From assembly GCF_000374085.1 (NCBI RefSeq), contig NZ_KB893550.1:1-62395 (forward strand): 62,395 bases of DNA, written 5' to 3'. Each line of letters begins with the position of its first letter. Positions within the stretch are counted from its first letter, which is position 1. Source of the stretch: Spirosoma spitsbergense DSM 19989 (lineage in GTDB: Bacteria; Bacteroidota; Bacteroidia; Cytophagales; Spirosomataceae). Position numbers and translations under genes: made by a program. The notes beneath the pieces were generated by a model. That model was not told the origin of the DNA. It did no database searches and worked only from the letters and a program-made list of their open reading frames with translations. Of this stretch, positions 45,956 through 54,461 are shown piece after piece.

Positions 45956-45997
45956 CCTGACAGGCTTGGGTAACTCCCGTTTCTCAAGCCTGTCAGG
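45956..45997 (+). terminator. Long hairpin after the esterase
   Basis: CCTGACAGGCTTG (45956-45968) pairs perfectly with CAAGCCTGTCAGG (45985-45997), a 13-bp stem with a 16-base loop. An A-rich rather than T-rich stretch follows, so termination on the plus strand would not be classical. Confidence 0.6.
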
Positions 45998-46066
45998 AAA
46001 AGCGACTTGCCGCAATCCTACGCTACTAATCATTCTCCAATCAGCCACTATACGTAGTTAAATTGT

Positions 46067-46996
46067 ATGGATCTTATAACAACAGAGTTTGGCTTTAGCT
46101 CCACGGCAGATGAAGTGGCTAAGGGAATCGATCTTACCGGTAAACGAGTGATTGTCACCGGTGCGGCTTCAGGAATTGGCATCGAAACGGCCCGGTCGCT
46201 GGCCAGGACAGGCGCTGAGGTTACTATGGCTGTGCGCAATGTTGAAGTGGGGCACAAAGTAGCCGACGATATTACGGCAACAACGGGAAACGATCGCATT
46301 TATGTTGCTTCGCTCGATTTAACCGATTTAGATTCGGTTCATTCCTTTGTTACTAAATGGACCGGTCCGCTTCACATACTTGTTAATAATGCTGGCGTCA
46401 TGGCTATCCCTGAGTTACAAAGGAGTCCCCAGGGATGGGAAATGCAGTTCGTCACCAACCATTTGGGGCACTTTGCGCTGGCACTTGGGCTACACGATGC
46501 TCTGGCGGCCGATGGCGCGGCCCGTATTGTGGTGGTGGCCTCCAGTGGGCATCTGTTTTCTCCGGTCGTCTTTGATGATATCCAGTATAACTTTCGCACG
46601 TACGATCCCCGGTCGGCTTATGGGCAATCTAAAACTGCCGACATACTTTTTGCTGTCGGAGCCACCGCTCGCTGGGCAAAAGATGGCATCACTGCCAATG
46701 CGTTGAATCCTGGGGCGATTGCTACCAATCTTCAGCGGCATAACGGAGGAAAACTGGCTACTCCCCCCGAGCTGCAAAAAACACCCCAACAAGGAGCCGC
46801 TACGTCGGTGCTGCTGGCAACGTCGCCTTTGCTGGAGGGAATTGGAGGGCATTACTTCGAAAATTGTAATGAGGCAATGACCGTTACCAGCCGACCCAGC
46901 AATTACGAAGGCGTAGCCGCCTACGCTCTTGACCTTGAGAATGCGAACCGACTTTGGGATGTCTCTGTGGATTTGCTTGACCAGCGCGCCAGGTAA
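46067..46996 (+). CDS. Short-chain dehydrogenase/reductase, retinol-dehydrogenase-like
   Basis: The protein has 309 residues. RVIVTGAASGIGIETARSLA binds the cofactor, LHILVNNAGVMAIPE the structural motif, and SAYGQSKTADILFAVGATA the YxxxK catalytic pair. The pattern is that of extended SDRs related to WW-domain oxidoreductase and retinol dehydrogenases; the substrate is not known. The tail between this gene and 47192 shows no supported gene. Confidence 0.9.
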   Translation: MDLITTEFGFSSTADEVAKGIDLTGKRVIVTGAASGIGIETARSLARTGAEVTMAVRNVEVGHKVADDITATTGNDRIYVASLDLTDLDSVHSFVTKWTGPLHILVNNAGVMAIPELQRSPQGWEMQFVTNHLGHFALALGLHDALAADGAARIVVVASSGHLFSPVVFDDIQYNFRTYDPRSAYGQSKTADILFAVGATARWAKDGITANALNPGAIATNLQRHNGGKLATPPELQKTPQQGAATSVLLATSPLLEGIGGHYFENCNEAMTVTSRPSNYEGVAAYALDLENANRLWDVSVDLLDQRAR

Positions 46997-47191
46997 TCCT
47001 GAACATTTTGATGTACTCGTCGCGGAGCAACACCGCATCAACCTGTGGAGGATCGTATGCAAATTACTCTTTTGGAAGCACTACACGCAAAACGACAAAG
47101 ACGTACAACAATCGTTTCAGATTGTCGGTATCGACCTGCGATTAACCATTCTTAACACCGGGCGTAGCTACGGATTTTTACTCCTGAACGT

Positions 47192-47605
47192 ATGAAAACG
47201 CAAGTTCAATCAACCTCATCACAAGCCAATAAAACAACGGCCCGAGCCATTCGTGGGGCCGCCCCGGTTGTGCCCCTGGCCTCCGAACCACTCGCCAAAC
47301 TGGTGGTTGACGACCCATTGGCTGAACCACTAACCCTGGGCCGGGTAGTTGTCCAGTTTCGCACGGAGAATTTGCACATTGTACCGGTCTACGGGCCGGC
47401 AGCACTGGATGTGTCCCCGCGTATTGGCCATCTGCACGTAACGGTCGATGATAGTCCGTGGCACTGGCTCGATGCCAGTAACGAACCAATTACCCTGAAT
47501 GGTTTTCCGCCGGGTCAACACAAGCTTCTGATTGAGTTGGCCGATCCAACCCACAAAATCATTGACGCTAAATCCGTCACCTTCATTGTCCCTGAGCGAA
47601 AATGA
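47192..47605 (+). CDS. DUF6130 family protein
   Basis: The protein has 137 residues. LGRVVVQFRTENLHIVPVYG, ALDVSPRIGHLHVTVDDSPW and GFPPGQHKLLIELADPTHKI form the conserved DUF6130 core, a beta-rich fold. The function is unknown. It lies 48 bases upstream of a secreted hydrolase. Confidence 0.8.
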   Translation: MKTQVQSTSSQANKTTARAIRGAAPVVPLASEPLAKLVVDDPLAEPLTLGRVVVQFRTENLHIVPVYGPAALDVSPRIGHLHVTVDDSPWHWLDASNEPITLNGFPPGQHKLLIELADPTHKIIDAKSVTFIVPERK

Positions 47606-47653
47606 GCCAGGCTATCACCTCAATTTATCAGTTTCACCCAAATCTCTAAAATC

Positions 47654-48445
47654 ATGTTACGTTTCAATCAACTTGCGCTGAGCGCACTAACCGTTCTGTT
47701 TTTGGCTGTTTCCTCGTGGAATTCGGCCCAGGGTCAATCAGCTGGCCTCAAAAATGTCGTTTTAGTTCACGGTGCTTACGCTGATGGTTTCAGTTGGAGC
47801 AAAGTGATTCCCATGTTGGATGCTCAGGGCTTCAACATTATCGCGGTAGAACTTCCACTAACGTCCCTGAAAGATGACGCAATGGCTACCAAACGAGCAA
47901 TTGCCCGAATGGAGGGGCCAGTATTGCTGGTAGGCCATTCGTGGGCGGGTATGGTCATTACAGAAGCGGGTAATGACCCCAAAGTAGCGGGACTTTTGTA
48001 CATCTCGGCCCTGATACCCAACGATGGTCAGGCGGTGGTCGATGTTGTAAAAGGCTATCCAGACTCGCCCGGTGGTGCCGAAACCCGCGAGGATGCTTCG
48101 GGCTTCCTGTACCTCAGCAAAAAAGGGATGAATGAAGATTTTGTCCCGGATTTATCGCTCATAGAGCGGCTAAACGTCTATACCACCCAAGGACCCTGGG
48201 CCAAGAAAGCATTAAGCGATAAAGTATCCGAGGCTGCCTGGAAAACCAGACCCTCCTGGGTCATCATTGATAAACAGGACCGAATGGTGAATGTGAATTT
48301 GCAACAGGATCAGGCCAAACGAATAAAGGCGACGACACTTGAGCTTAACAGCGGCCACGTATCGATTCTGTCGCATCCTAAAGAGGTAGCTACTTTTATC
48401 ATTGATGCAGCCCGCAAACTGCCTACGCAGGTTAGCAAGCGATAA
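47654..48445 (+). CDS. Secreted alpha/beta hydrolase, paralogue of 20757-21542
   Basis: The protein has 263 residues with a signal peptide (LTVLFLAVSSWNSAQGQS). KNVVLVHGAYADGFSWSKVI, VLLVGHSWAGMVITEAG (nucleophile Ser), DKQDRMVNVNLQQDQ and NSGHVSILSHPKEVA (His) preserve the catalytic residues. It is clearly related to the hydrolase in the sigma-54-linked operon A. Confidence 0.87.
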   Translation: MLRFNQLALSALTVLFLAVSSWNSAQGQSAGLKNVVLVHGAYADGFSWSKVIPMLDAQGFNIIAVELPLTSLKDDAMATKRAIARMEGPVLLVGHSWAGMVITEAGNDPKVAGLLYISALIPNDGQAVVDVVKGYPDSPGGAETREDASGFLYLSKKGMNEDFVPDLSLIERLNVYTTQGPWAKKALSDKVSEAAWKTRPSWVIIDKQDRMVNVNLQQDQAKRIKATTLELNSGHVSILSHPKEVATFIIDAARKLPTQVSKR

Positions 48446-48462
48446 GCAGCCTTTTTTACCCT

Positions 48463-48492
48463 CCCCATCTGTAAAAACTTTCACGGATGGGG
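48463..48492 (+). terminator. Weak hairpin before the GAPDH gene
   Basis: CCCCATCTG (48463-48471) pairs with CGGATGGGG (48484-48492) with one mismatch and a 12-base loop. No T run follows. It could be a terminator or processing site. Confidence 0.35.
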
Positions 48493-48520
48493 GCATCAAA
48501 CTACTTAATCAAATCAGACT

Positions 48521-49522
48521 ATGACACGTATTGCCTTACATGGATTTGGCCGGATTGGCAGACAGTTTCTGCGTATTGGCCTTCAGCGTAATTTATTCGT
48601 CCCCGTATCCATTTCCGACATAAAAGATGCTCAAACGCTGGCCGCCCTGTTCGCCGTGGACACCAACTACGGCCGTTGGTCCGAACCGGTTTCGGGCGAT
48701 GACGCGCACATAACCATTGGAAGCCGGGAGATTCTGTACGTCAATGCACTGAAGGAAATTCCCGATTGGGCCGCGCTCAGCGTCGACCTGGTTGTTGATT
48801 GCACCGGTCACGCCACCACCCGCACTGGCGCACAGGCTCACATCGACCGGGGGGCTAAGTACGTGTTGATCAGCGCGCCCAGTAAAACGCTGGCGGATTG
48901 CGATGCGGTGCTTCTGAAGGGAATAAACCTGGAAAACTTTAACCCGGCCAGTCATCGGATTGTCAGTACGGGCAGTTGCACGACTAACGCGCTGGCCGCA
49001 CCCATCAAGGTGCTGCTGGAAAATTTCGGAATTCAGTACGGTCTCTTCACAACGGTGCATTCGTACACCAACTCCCAGTCACTTACCGACCAGCCGATGA
49101 AAGACCGGCGCGATTCGTGGGCGGCTGCCGAGAATATTATTCCGTCTTCGTCGGGAGCGGCCAAGGCGTTGAAATTTATCTGGCCCGATCTTCAGGTAAC
49201 AGGAAAGGCTTATCGCATAACGACCCGCACGGGTAGTATTGCCGAGCTAAATCTGGTTACGGACAAGGAATGTACGGTACAGCAGGTGAATGATGCTTTT
49301 CGTCTGGCAGCCGCCGAAGGGCCGTTGACGGGAGTAATGGACGTGCTGGAGGGCGAATGGGCCTCGTCCCGAATTGTGTATGACTCCCATTCCGCCATCA
49401 TTGATTTGCCCCTGACGGCCAAAGAAGGCAACATTTTATCGGTCGCTTCCTGGTATGATAACGAATGGGGATTCTCGAACCGGCTTGCCGACGTAGCCGC
49501 CTACATGGCCGAACGGATTTAG
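48521..49522 (+). CDS. gap: Glyceraldehyde-3-phosphate dehydrogenase
   Basis: The protein has 333 residues, full length. IALHGFGRIGRQFLRIGLQR binds NAD, IVSTGSCTTNALAAPIKVLL carries the catalytic Cys (about residue 153), and SWYDNEWGFSNRLADVAAYM is the C-terminal signature. Its place among stress genes rather than with other glycolytic genes suggests a second, possibly conditionally expressed GAPDH. Confidence 0.93.
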   Translation: MTRIALHGFGRIGRQFLRIGLQRNLFVPVSISDIKDAQTLAALFAVDTNYGRWSEPVSGDDAHITIGSREILYVNALKEIPDWAALSVDLVVDCTGHATTRTGAQAHIDRGAKYVLISAPSKTLADCDAVLLKGINLENFNPASHRIVSTGSCTTNALAAPIKVLLENFGIQYGLFTTVHSYTNSQSLTDQPMKDRRDSWAAAENIIPSSSGAAKALKFIWPDLQVTGKAYRITTRTGSIAELNLVTDKECTVQQVNDAFRLAAAEGPLTGVMDVLEGEWASSRIVYDSHSAIIDLPLTAKEGNILSVASWYDNEWGFSNRLADVAAYMAERI

Positions 49523-49587
49523 TCAATTCAACCCAAGTGAACAAACGAGATTATATTTGGCAAATCACTGTATCTGGTCTCCATCTT

Positions 49588-50001
49588 ATGTTACCGTCTG
49601 AAAATATACCAGGAGCGAATCCAAAAGGAGTCATTGTTCGTTCCAGCCTCTACTCGGTCAGCGAGACAATGGATAGATTCCAGGCCTTCATGCAACAACA
49701 TGGAATCACGATCTACGTCCGCATTGACCAGCAGGCCGAGTTAAGAAAAGTGGGGCAGACAATACTACCTTTATCATTCATCCTGTTCGGGAATCCAAAG
49801 GCGGGTGGGCCAGTTATGTCCAGTATACCAGTAACCGCGCTCGACCTGCCGTTGAAACTTATTGCCTGGGAAGATCATCAGGCTAACGTTTGGATAGCCT
49901 ACAATGACAGTACGTATATAGGTGGTCGTTATGGACTTTCACCAAAGTTTATCCCATTTCTACGCCTTGATGAGCTGGTTAGTAAAGTCTTGGATAAGTA
50001 A
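49588..50001 (+). CDS. DUF302 domain protein
   Basis: The protein has 137 residues from ATG 49588 (GTG 49537 is an alternative; the longer frame overlaps gap and is not convincing). GVIVRSSLYSVSETMDRFQA, YVRIDQQAELRKVGQTILPL, FILFGNPKAGGPVMSSIPVT and LDLPLKLIAWEDHQANVWIA YNDSTY are the conserved DUF302 elements. Homologues are often found with metal or stress genes; the activity is unknown. Confidence 0.85.
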   Translation: MLPSENIPGANPKGVIVRSSLYSVSETMDRFQAFMQQHGITIYVRIDQQAELRKVGQTILPLSFILFGNPKAGGPVMSSIPVTALDLPLKLIAWEDHQANVWIAYNDSTYIGGRYGLSPKFIPFLRLDELVSKVLDK

Positions 50002-50028
50002 CGATTTTCTCTTTCAGTCTAACTCGGT

Positions 50029-50664
50029 ATGAAACCAACTACTTTATTTCTGGCACTGCTCTTAGTGATGATCAGTGAAGTTCCAAGCGTAGTTTCCTCC
50101 CCGCAACAGGAAGAGGCCGTACCAGTTTGTGGGATTAAAATTCCAACTGGAGACCGCAATATGTTTCTTGCTGCGATGGATACAATGATGATTAACATGG
50201 CCAACGCTCCTGGAGATGAATCGGCAGGTATCATCTTTTTGCAAAAAATGATACCGCATCATGAGTGTGCGATGGCAATGGCCATGTATGAAGTTCAGCA
50301 TGGTCGTGATTTTAGTATGATCCAGTTGGCAAAAAGTATTCTTATTGAACAAGCCAGCGAAGTGCAGCAAATGAGATTATGGCAAAAGCAGAAATCAACG
50401 GATATCTCGAAGTCAACAGTTGGTTTTCAGCGGGACATGGATACCGCAATGAACCACATGATGGCAACGATGCCTGGCTCGGATAAGCTCCGCAATACAG
50501 ATTATGCGTTTGCAAGCGTCATGAAGCCGCATCACCAGGCCGCTGTCGATATGGCTAGAGCAGTACTCAACGTTACGAAGGATCGGTGCATACGTGCTTT
50601 TGCAAGCCAGCTCATTACGTCGCAGCAAATTGAAATTGAACAAATGGTTTCCTATTTGAAATAG
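50029..50664 (+). CDS. Secreted DUF305 protein
   Basis: The protein has 211 residues with a signal peptide (LFLALLLVMISEVPSVVSS). Two ferritin-like halves each carry the DUF305 metal-binding pattern: FLQKMIPHHECAMAMAMYEV and FASVMKPHHQAAVDMARAVL, with many Met and His residues. DUF305 proteins are linked to copper handling. It is followed eight bases later by a beta-propeller gene, likely co-transcribed. Confidence 0.85.
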   Translation: MKPTTLFLALLLVMISEVPSVVSSPQQEEAVPVCGIKIPTGDRNMFLAAMDTMMINMANAPGDESAGIIFLQKMIPHHECAMAMAMYEVQHGRDFSMIQLAKSILIEQASEVQQMRLWQKQKSTDISKSTVGFQRDMDTAMNHMMATMPGSDKLRNTDYAFASVMKPHHQAAVDMARAVLNVTKDRCIRAFASQLITSQQIEIEQMVSYLK

Positions 50665-50671
50665 TACACTC

Positions 50672-52090
50672 ATGAAAAAAGCAATAAGTTCTTTTACAAT
50701 TGCGCTGGTTTTTTCTTCCCTTTTTGCCGCTGGACAAAGCCCGTATTCACATGATCGTGTCTACGCTGCCAATCAAATTTCAAATACGGTTTCGGTAGTT
50801 GACCCTCAGCATAATCGATTTCTGGGAGAAATTCGACTAGGTAAACCTTTCCCTACTATTTTCTCTCCCCTTTACAAAGGTCAGACGTTGGTTCATGGCC
50901 TTCGGTATTTGCCTCAGAAAAAAATGCTAGTAGTCATATCTATTGGTTCCAATTCTGTAACGCTGGTTTCTACCGAGACGAATCAGGTACTGAAGACCAT
51001 TTATGTAGGCCGCTCGCCCCATGAGCCAACCTTTACGCCAGATAGCAAACAAATCTGGGTATCGGTACGTGGGGAGTCATACGTGAGCGTGATTGATGTC
51101 GCGAAGATGGCCGAAGTAAGGCGGGTTCCGGTCGCTGATGGGCCTGGTATGGTTGCGTTTACCTCCGACGGCAAGCAGGCTTACGTTTGCTCTAGCTTTA
51201 CGCCTGAAGTAGATATTGTCAATACCGAAACTTACAGAATTATAAAAAGAATACCGGTCACCAGCCCATTCTCACCCAATATTTATACCAGTCCCGACGG
51301 TAAATGGATAGCCATGACGCATAAGGATGTTGGTAAGGTTACTGTGATTAATACGGCAGCAATGTCGGTAACTCATGTACTCAATACGGGGCCAATCACC
51401 AATCACGTAACATTTAGTAACGTGAATCAGAAACTGCTGATGATGGTCACTGTTGGGGGAGAAAATAAAGTAAAGGTATTTGATGTCGGGCAAAATTTTA
51501 AACTAACAAATACCATACAGGTTGGTGCCTTACCGCACGGTATCTGGCCCTCGGCCGATGGGAAAATAATGTACATCGGGCTGGAGTATGGCGATCAGGT
51601 TCAGAGAATTAACCTGCAAACGATGAAACCTATGCGGCCTGTCCAGATCGGTCAAAGTCCACAAGCCGTTGTTTATGCTGACCGGGCCGTGTCAGATCCT
51701 AAAAATATAGTTTGGTTAAGTGCTTTAGGTGATTCGGCTTCGACCCAGGTGATTGTATTAACGGGACTAAATCACCGAGGTAACGCACACGGTAGACTTT
51801 CCGTGCGTAGTATTGGCCTCACCGATCTAATCGAGCAAAACTTCACCTTCTTACACCCTAATGCGTCTTATACATTAGCCCTCTCAAAATCAGTTGTTCC
51901 TCCGTTTAGGTCTGATTATGAGATTAATCGATTCGAAACGGATAGCCACGGAAAGTACAACGGCCAGTCGACGGGCCTAATTAAATCGCTAGCTACTGAC
52001 CGAGACAAACAGCCTTACCGGCACGTAATTCTAACAGACAACAGAACAAAGCAGGTTATTTTATTGGACAACCCGTCTGAGTCGTTTTGA
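50672..52090 (+). CDS. Secreted YncE-like beta-propeller protein
   Basis: The protein has 472 residues with a signal peptide (FTIALVFSSLFAAGQS). Repeated blades such as RVYAANQISNTVSVVDPQHN, IWVSVRGESYVSVIDVAKMA and AYVCSSFTPEVDIVNTETYR are typical of seven-bladed YVTN/YncE propellers. They are thought to bind metals, DNA or partner proteins. It overlaps the next cupin gene by four bases, so DUF305, propeller and cupin form one unit. Confidence 0.87.
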   Translation: MKKAISSFTIALVFSSLFAAGQSPYSHDRVYAANQISNTVSVVDPQHNRFLGEIRLGKPFPTIFSPLYKGQTLVHGLRYLPQKKMLVVISIGSNSVTLVSTETNQVLKTIYVGRSPHEPTFTPDSKQIWVSVRGESYVSVIDVAKMAEVRRVPVADGPGMVAFTSDGKQAYVCSSFTPEVDIVNTETYRIIKRIPVTSPFSPNIYTSPDGKWIAMTHKDVGKVTVINTAAMSVTHVLNTGPITNHVTFSNVNQKLLMMVTVGGENKVKVFDVGQNFKLTNTIQVGALPHGIWPSADGKIMYIGLEYGDQVQRINLQTMKPMRPVQIGQSPQAVVYADRAVSDPKNIVWLSALGDSASTQVIVLTGLNHRGNAHGRLSVRSIGLTDLIEQNFTFLHPNASYTLALSKSVVPPFRSDYEINRFETDSHGKYNGQSTGLIKSLATDRDKQPYRHVILTDNRTKQVILLDNPSESF

Positions 52091-52509
52091 AATTGGCTCG
52101 TTTGGAGAAATCGGGACTGATGTTTGGTGCCTTATGCTTTTCGGCTGGTGCAGAATCCCCTCTGCACCTTCATACCAAATATTCGGAATTGATCTACGTC
52201 CTGGAAGGTGAATTCACTATTTACACAGATACTGGTGTGGCTACATTATCGCCTGGTGGTTCTGTCTTCATCCCAATAAACACGCAGCATATGGTTGTGG
52301 GGTCGGGTGAGGGAGATAACCGGGCCATCACAGTCGCTTCACCCAGTGGCTTTGCGGAACTAATTCGGAGCGTCGGTACGCCCGGTAGCTTCGACAGCAT
52401 TCCACCTGACCAATCGAATGAAATGAGCCTGTTCCTGAAACTATCCGAAGAAATCGGCGACGTGCTTTGGGGTCCGCCCGGCACCCGGCCAGCGATGAAA
52501 ATAGTATAA
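52087..52509 (+). CDS. Cupin domain protein
   Basis: The protein has 140 residues from TTG 52087, overlapping the propeller stop; ATG 52120 is an alternative. ESPLHLHTKYSELIYVLEGE is cupin motif 1 with metal-binding His residues, and GGSVFIPINTQHMVVGSGEG is motif 2. A translational coupling start at TTGA fits the operon. The substrate is unknown. Confidence 0.8.
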   Translation: MKLARLEKSGLMFGALCFSAGAESPLHLHTKYSELIYVLEGEFTIYTDTGVATLSPGGSVFIPINTQHMVVGSGEGDNRAITVASPSGFAELIRSVGTPGSFDSIPPDQSNEMSLFLKLSEEIGDVLWGPPGTRPAMKIV

Positions 52510-52535
52510 ACAAACAACTAAACGATTATCGACAA

Positions 52536-53084
52536 ATGGAAGCAAGTACGTCAGTAGCTACGACCTGGGTCATTGACCCCACCCATTCCGAAGTGCAGTT
52601 TAAAGTAAAGCACCTGATGGTTTCAACCGTAACAGGGCTGTTCGGCCGATACGAAGGCAAACTGGACATGGACGGTGACGATTTCGACGATGCGAAAATC
52701 ACCTTTTCGGCGGAGATAGACAGTATCAGTACGGGCAATACCCAACGGGATGAACACCTGAAATCCGCTGAATTCTTCGATGCCGCGCAGTTTCCGGTCT
52801 TAACGTTTGAGTCAACCGGCATGACCCGAACCGGTGCCGATACCTACATCCTGAACGGTCGGTTAACCCTGCATGGCGTAACAAAGCCGGTCTCGTTAAA
52901 GGCTGAATACGGTGGACAGATGCAGGATTTTTACGGAAATACGAAGGCCGGATTTGAGGTTACCGGAACCATCAAACGCAAGGAGTTTGGCCTGAGTTGG
53001 GATGGGGTGACGGAAGCCGGGGGTGTTGTCGTGAGCGACGAGGTTAAACTTGTGATGAACATTCAGGTAGCTAAACAGAATTAG
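52536..53084 (+). CDS. YceI family protein (lipid-binding lipocalin-like)
   Basis: The protein has 182 residues from ATG 52536. TWVIDPTHSEVQFKVKHLMV, STVTGLFGRYEGKLDMDGDD, RDEHLKSAEFFDAAQFPVLT and TGTIKRKEFGLSWDGVTEAG are all YceI signatures. The family binds polyisoprenoids. There is no signal peptide, so this member is cytoplasmic, unlike E. coli YceI. It lies 13 bases upstream of an SDR gene. Confidence 0.93.
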   Translation: MEASTSVATTWVIDPTHSEVQFKVKHLMVSTVTGLFGRYEGKLDMDGDDFDDAKITFSAEIDSISTGNTQRDEHLKSAEFFDAAQFPVLTFESTGMTRTGADTYILNGRLTLHGVTKPVSLKAEYGGQMQDFYGNTKAGFEVTGTIKRKEFGLSWDGVTEAGGVVVSDEVKLVMNIQVAKQN

Positions 53085-53097
53085 AAACCACAAAACG

Positions 53098-53949
53098 ATG
53101 AGCAAGACTGTCTTTATTACAGGAACGAGTACAGGGTTTGGCAAACTGACTACCATCACCCTCGCCCAGGCCGGGCATACTGTCATTGCGGGAATGCGGG
53201 GGACCAACGGGAAAAATGAAGCAGTTGCCCGGGAACTGGCGGCTCTGGCAAATGTGGATGTGGTAGAGATTGATGTAGCCGATGACGAATCCGTTGCCAC
53301 TGCGTTTGAACAGACATTGGCCAGACACGGCAGTATAGACGTTTTGGTGAACAATGCAGGAATAACCGGCTTCGGCTTGGTGGAAGCGTACAGTATTGAC
53401 CAGATGCGTCAGATGTTTGAGGTTAACTTTTATGGCGTTATCCGCACCTATCAGGCTGTATTGCCGTCTATGCGTCAAGCAAGGAGCGGCCTGGTAATCA
53501 ATCTTACCTCTGGAGCAAGTGCCCATGCGCTGCCCTTTATGGGGCTTTATTTTGCCACAAAATTCAGTGTAGAAACCATTACGGAAGCACTTCAGGACGA
53601 ACTGAAGCAATTTGCCATAGAAAACGTAACCATACAATCCGGCGTGTATCCAACGGAAATGGCCGTAAAACCGGGCACTAATGCCGACAGAATCGAAGTT
53701 TCCGAGGCATACGAACCCATTGCGGGCGAAATGTTCAAGGTACTTGGAGCAGGATTGTTCGGCAAAATGCAGGAACACAATATGAACCCACAAACCATAG
53801 CGGATGGTATTCTCGAATTAATTGCCATGCCAGATGGAACTCGCCCGCTTCGGTTTCCTCTGGATGCTATTGCCGAAGGAACAGACATAGACTTCATCAA
53901 GGCTCGGGCAGACTTCAAAGCCAAATGGCGGGCCAAGTATATTGTTTAG
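53098..53949 (+). CDS. Short-chain dehydrogenase/reductase
   Basis: The protein has 283 residues. TVFITGTSTGFGKLTTITLA is the cofactor motif, DVLVNNAGITGFGLVEAYS the structural motif and YFATKFSVETITEALQDEL the YxxxK pair. It is a classical SDR of unknown substrate. It follows the YceI gene, likely in the same operon. Confidence 0.9.
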   Translation: MSKTVFITGTSTGFGKLTTITLAQAGHTVIAGMRGTNGKNEAVARELAALANVDVVEIDVADDESVATAFEQTLARHGSIDVLVNNAGITGFGLVEAYSIDQMRQMFEVNFYGVIRTYQAVLPSMRQARSGLVINLTSGASAHALPFMGLYFATKFSVETITEALQDELKQFAIENVTIQSGVYPTEMAVKPGTNADRIEVSEAYEPIAGEMFKVLGAGLFGKMQEHNMNPQTIADGILELIAMPDGTRPLRFPLDAIAEGTDIDFIKARADFKAKWRAKYIV

Positions 53950-54093
53950 TCCAAAAAAAGGTACCCTCACCCGATTCACCCCGTCGCTCATTTGTAGTAA
54001 CCTGGCAAACTGGCCGGCTGCGACAACGGATCGACGGGGTAAAACCGGTGATGGCCATTCAGGTTATCAAACGGAATTAACCAAAACATACCA

Positions 54094-54389
54094 ATGGGAC
54101 AGCTTCATTATGATACCGTGTCAACCGCCATTGAAGCATTACGGGTGGAAGGCTTTACTACAGATTTTCGGCTGGAAGAAAGCAGAATAGTTTGCCCCAC
54201 GGATAGGTTTAGCCCTGATGAGTTCGACATTGTGGATGTCTATCGGTACGAAGGCGACACTGACCCGGCCGATGAAGCGTGTACGCTATCCAATCTAAAT
54301 CGGGTGTCAAAGGGATTCTGGTAACCGGTTACGGGGCTTCTGAGGATACCTTTTCCACGGAACTATTGGCAAAGTTGCGCAGGCAATAA
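54094..54389 (+). pseudogene. Frameshifted paralogue of the small protein at 14799-15077
   Basis: The first frame reads VDVYRYEGDTDPADEA and is then lost; a neighbouring frame continues VYAIQSKSGVKGILVTGYGA to TAA 54387-54389. This matches FQIDAVYRFEGPTDPADASI-LYAISS...GVLINAYGVYAD of the intact copy. A single-base loss near 54276-54280 (in GAAGCGTGTACG) accounts for the shift. Confidence 0.8.
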
Positions 54390-54461
54390 AGTAGTGGTTC
54401 ATCTCACTATCCGTTCACGCCGACTGGTATAAGCCACTTACTGGGCCATCAGTAGATTTTA

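Noticed and set aside
49465..49587. Longer start for the DUF302 gene
   Set aside because: The first part overlaps the end of the GAPDH gene in another frame and is not protein-like; the domain begins after ATG 49588.
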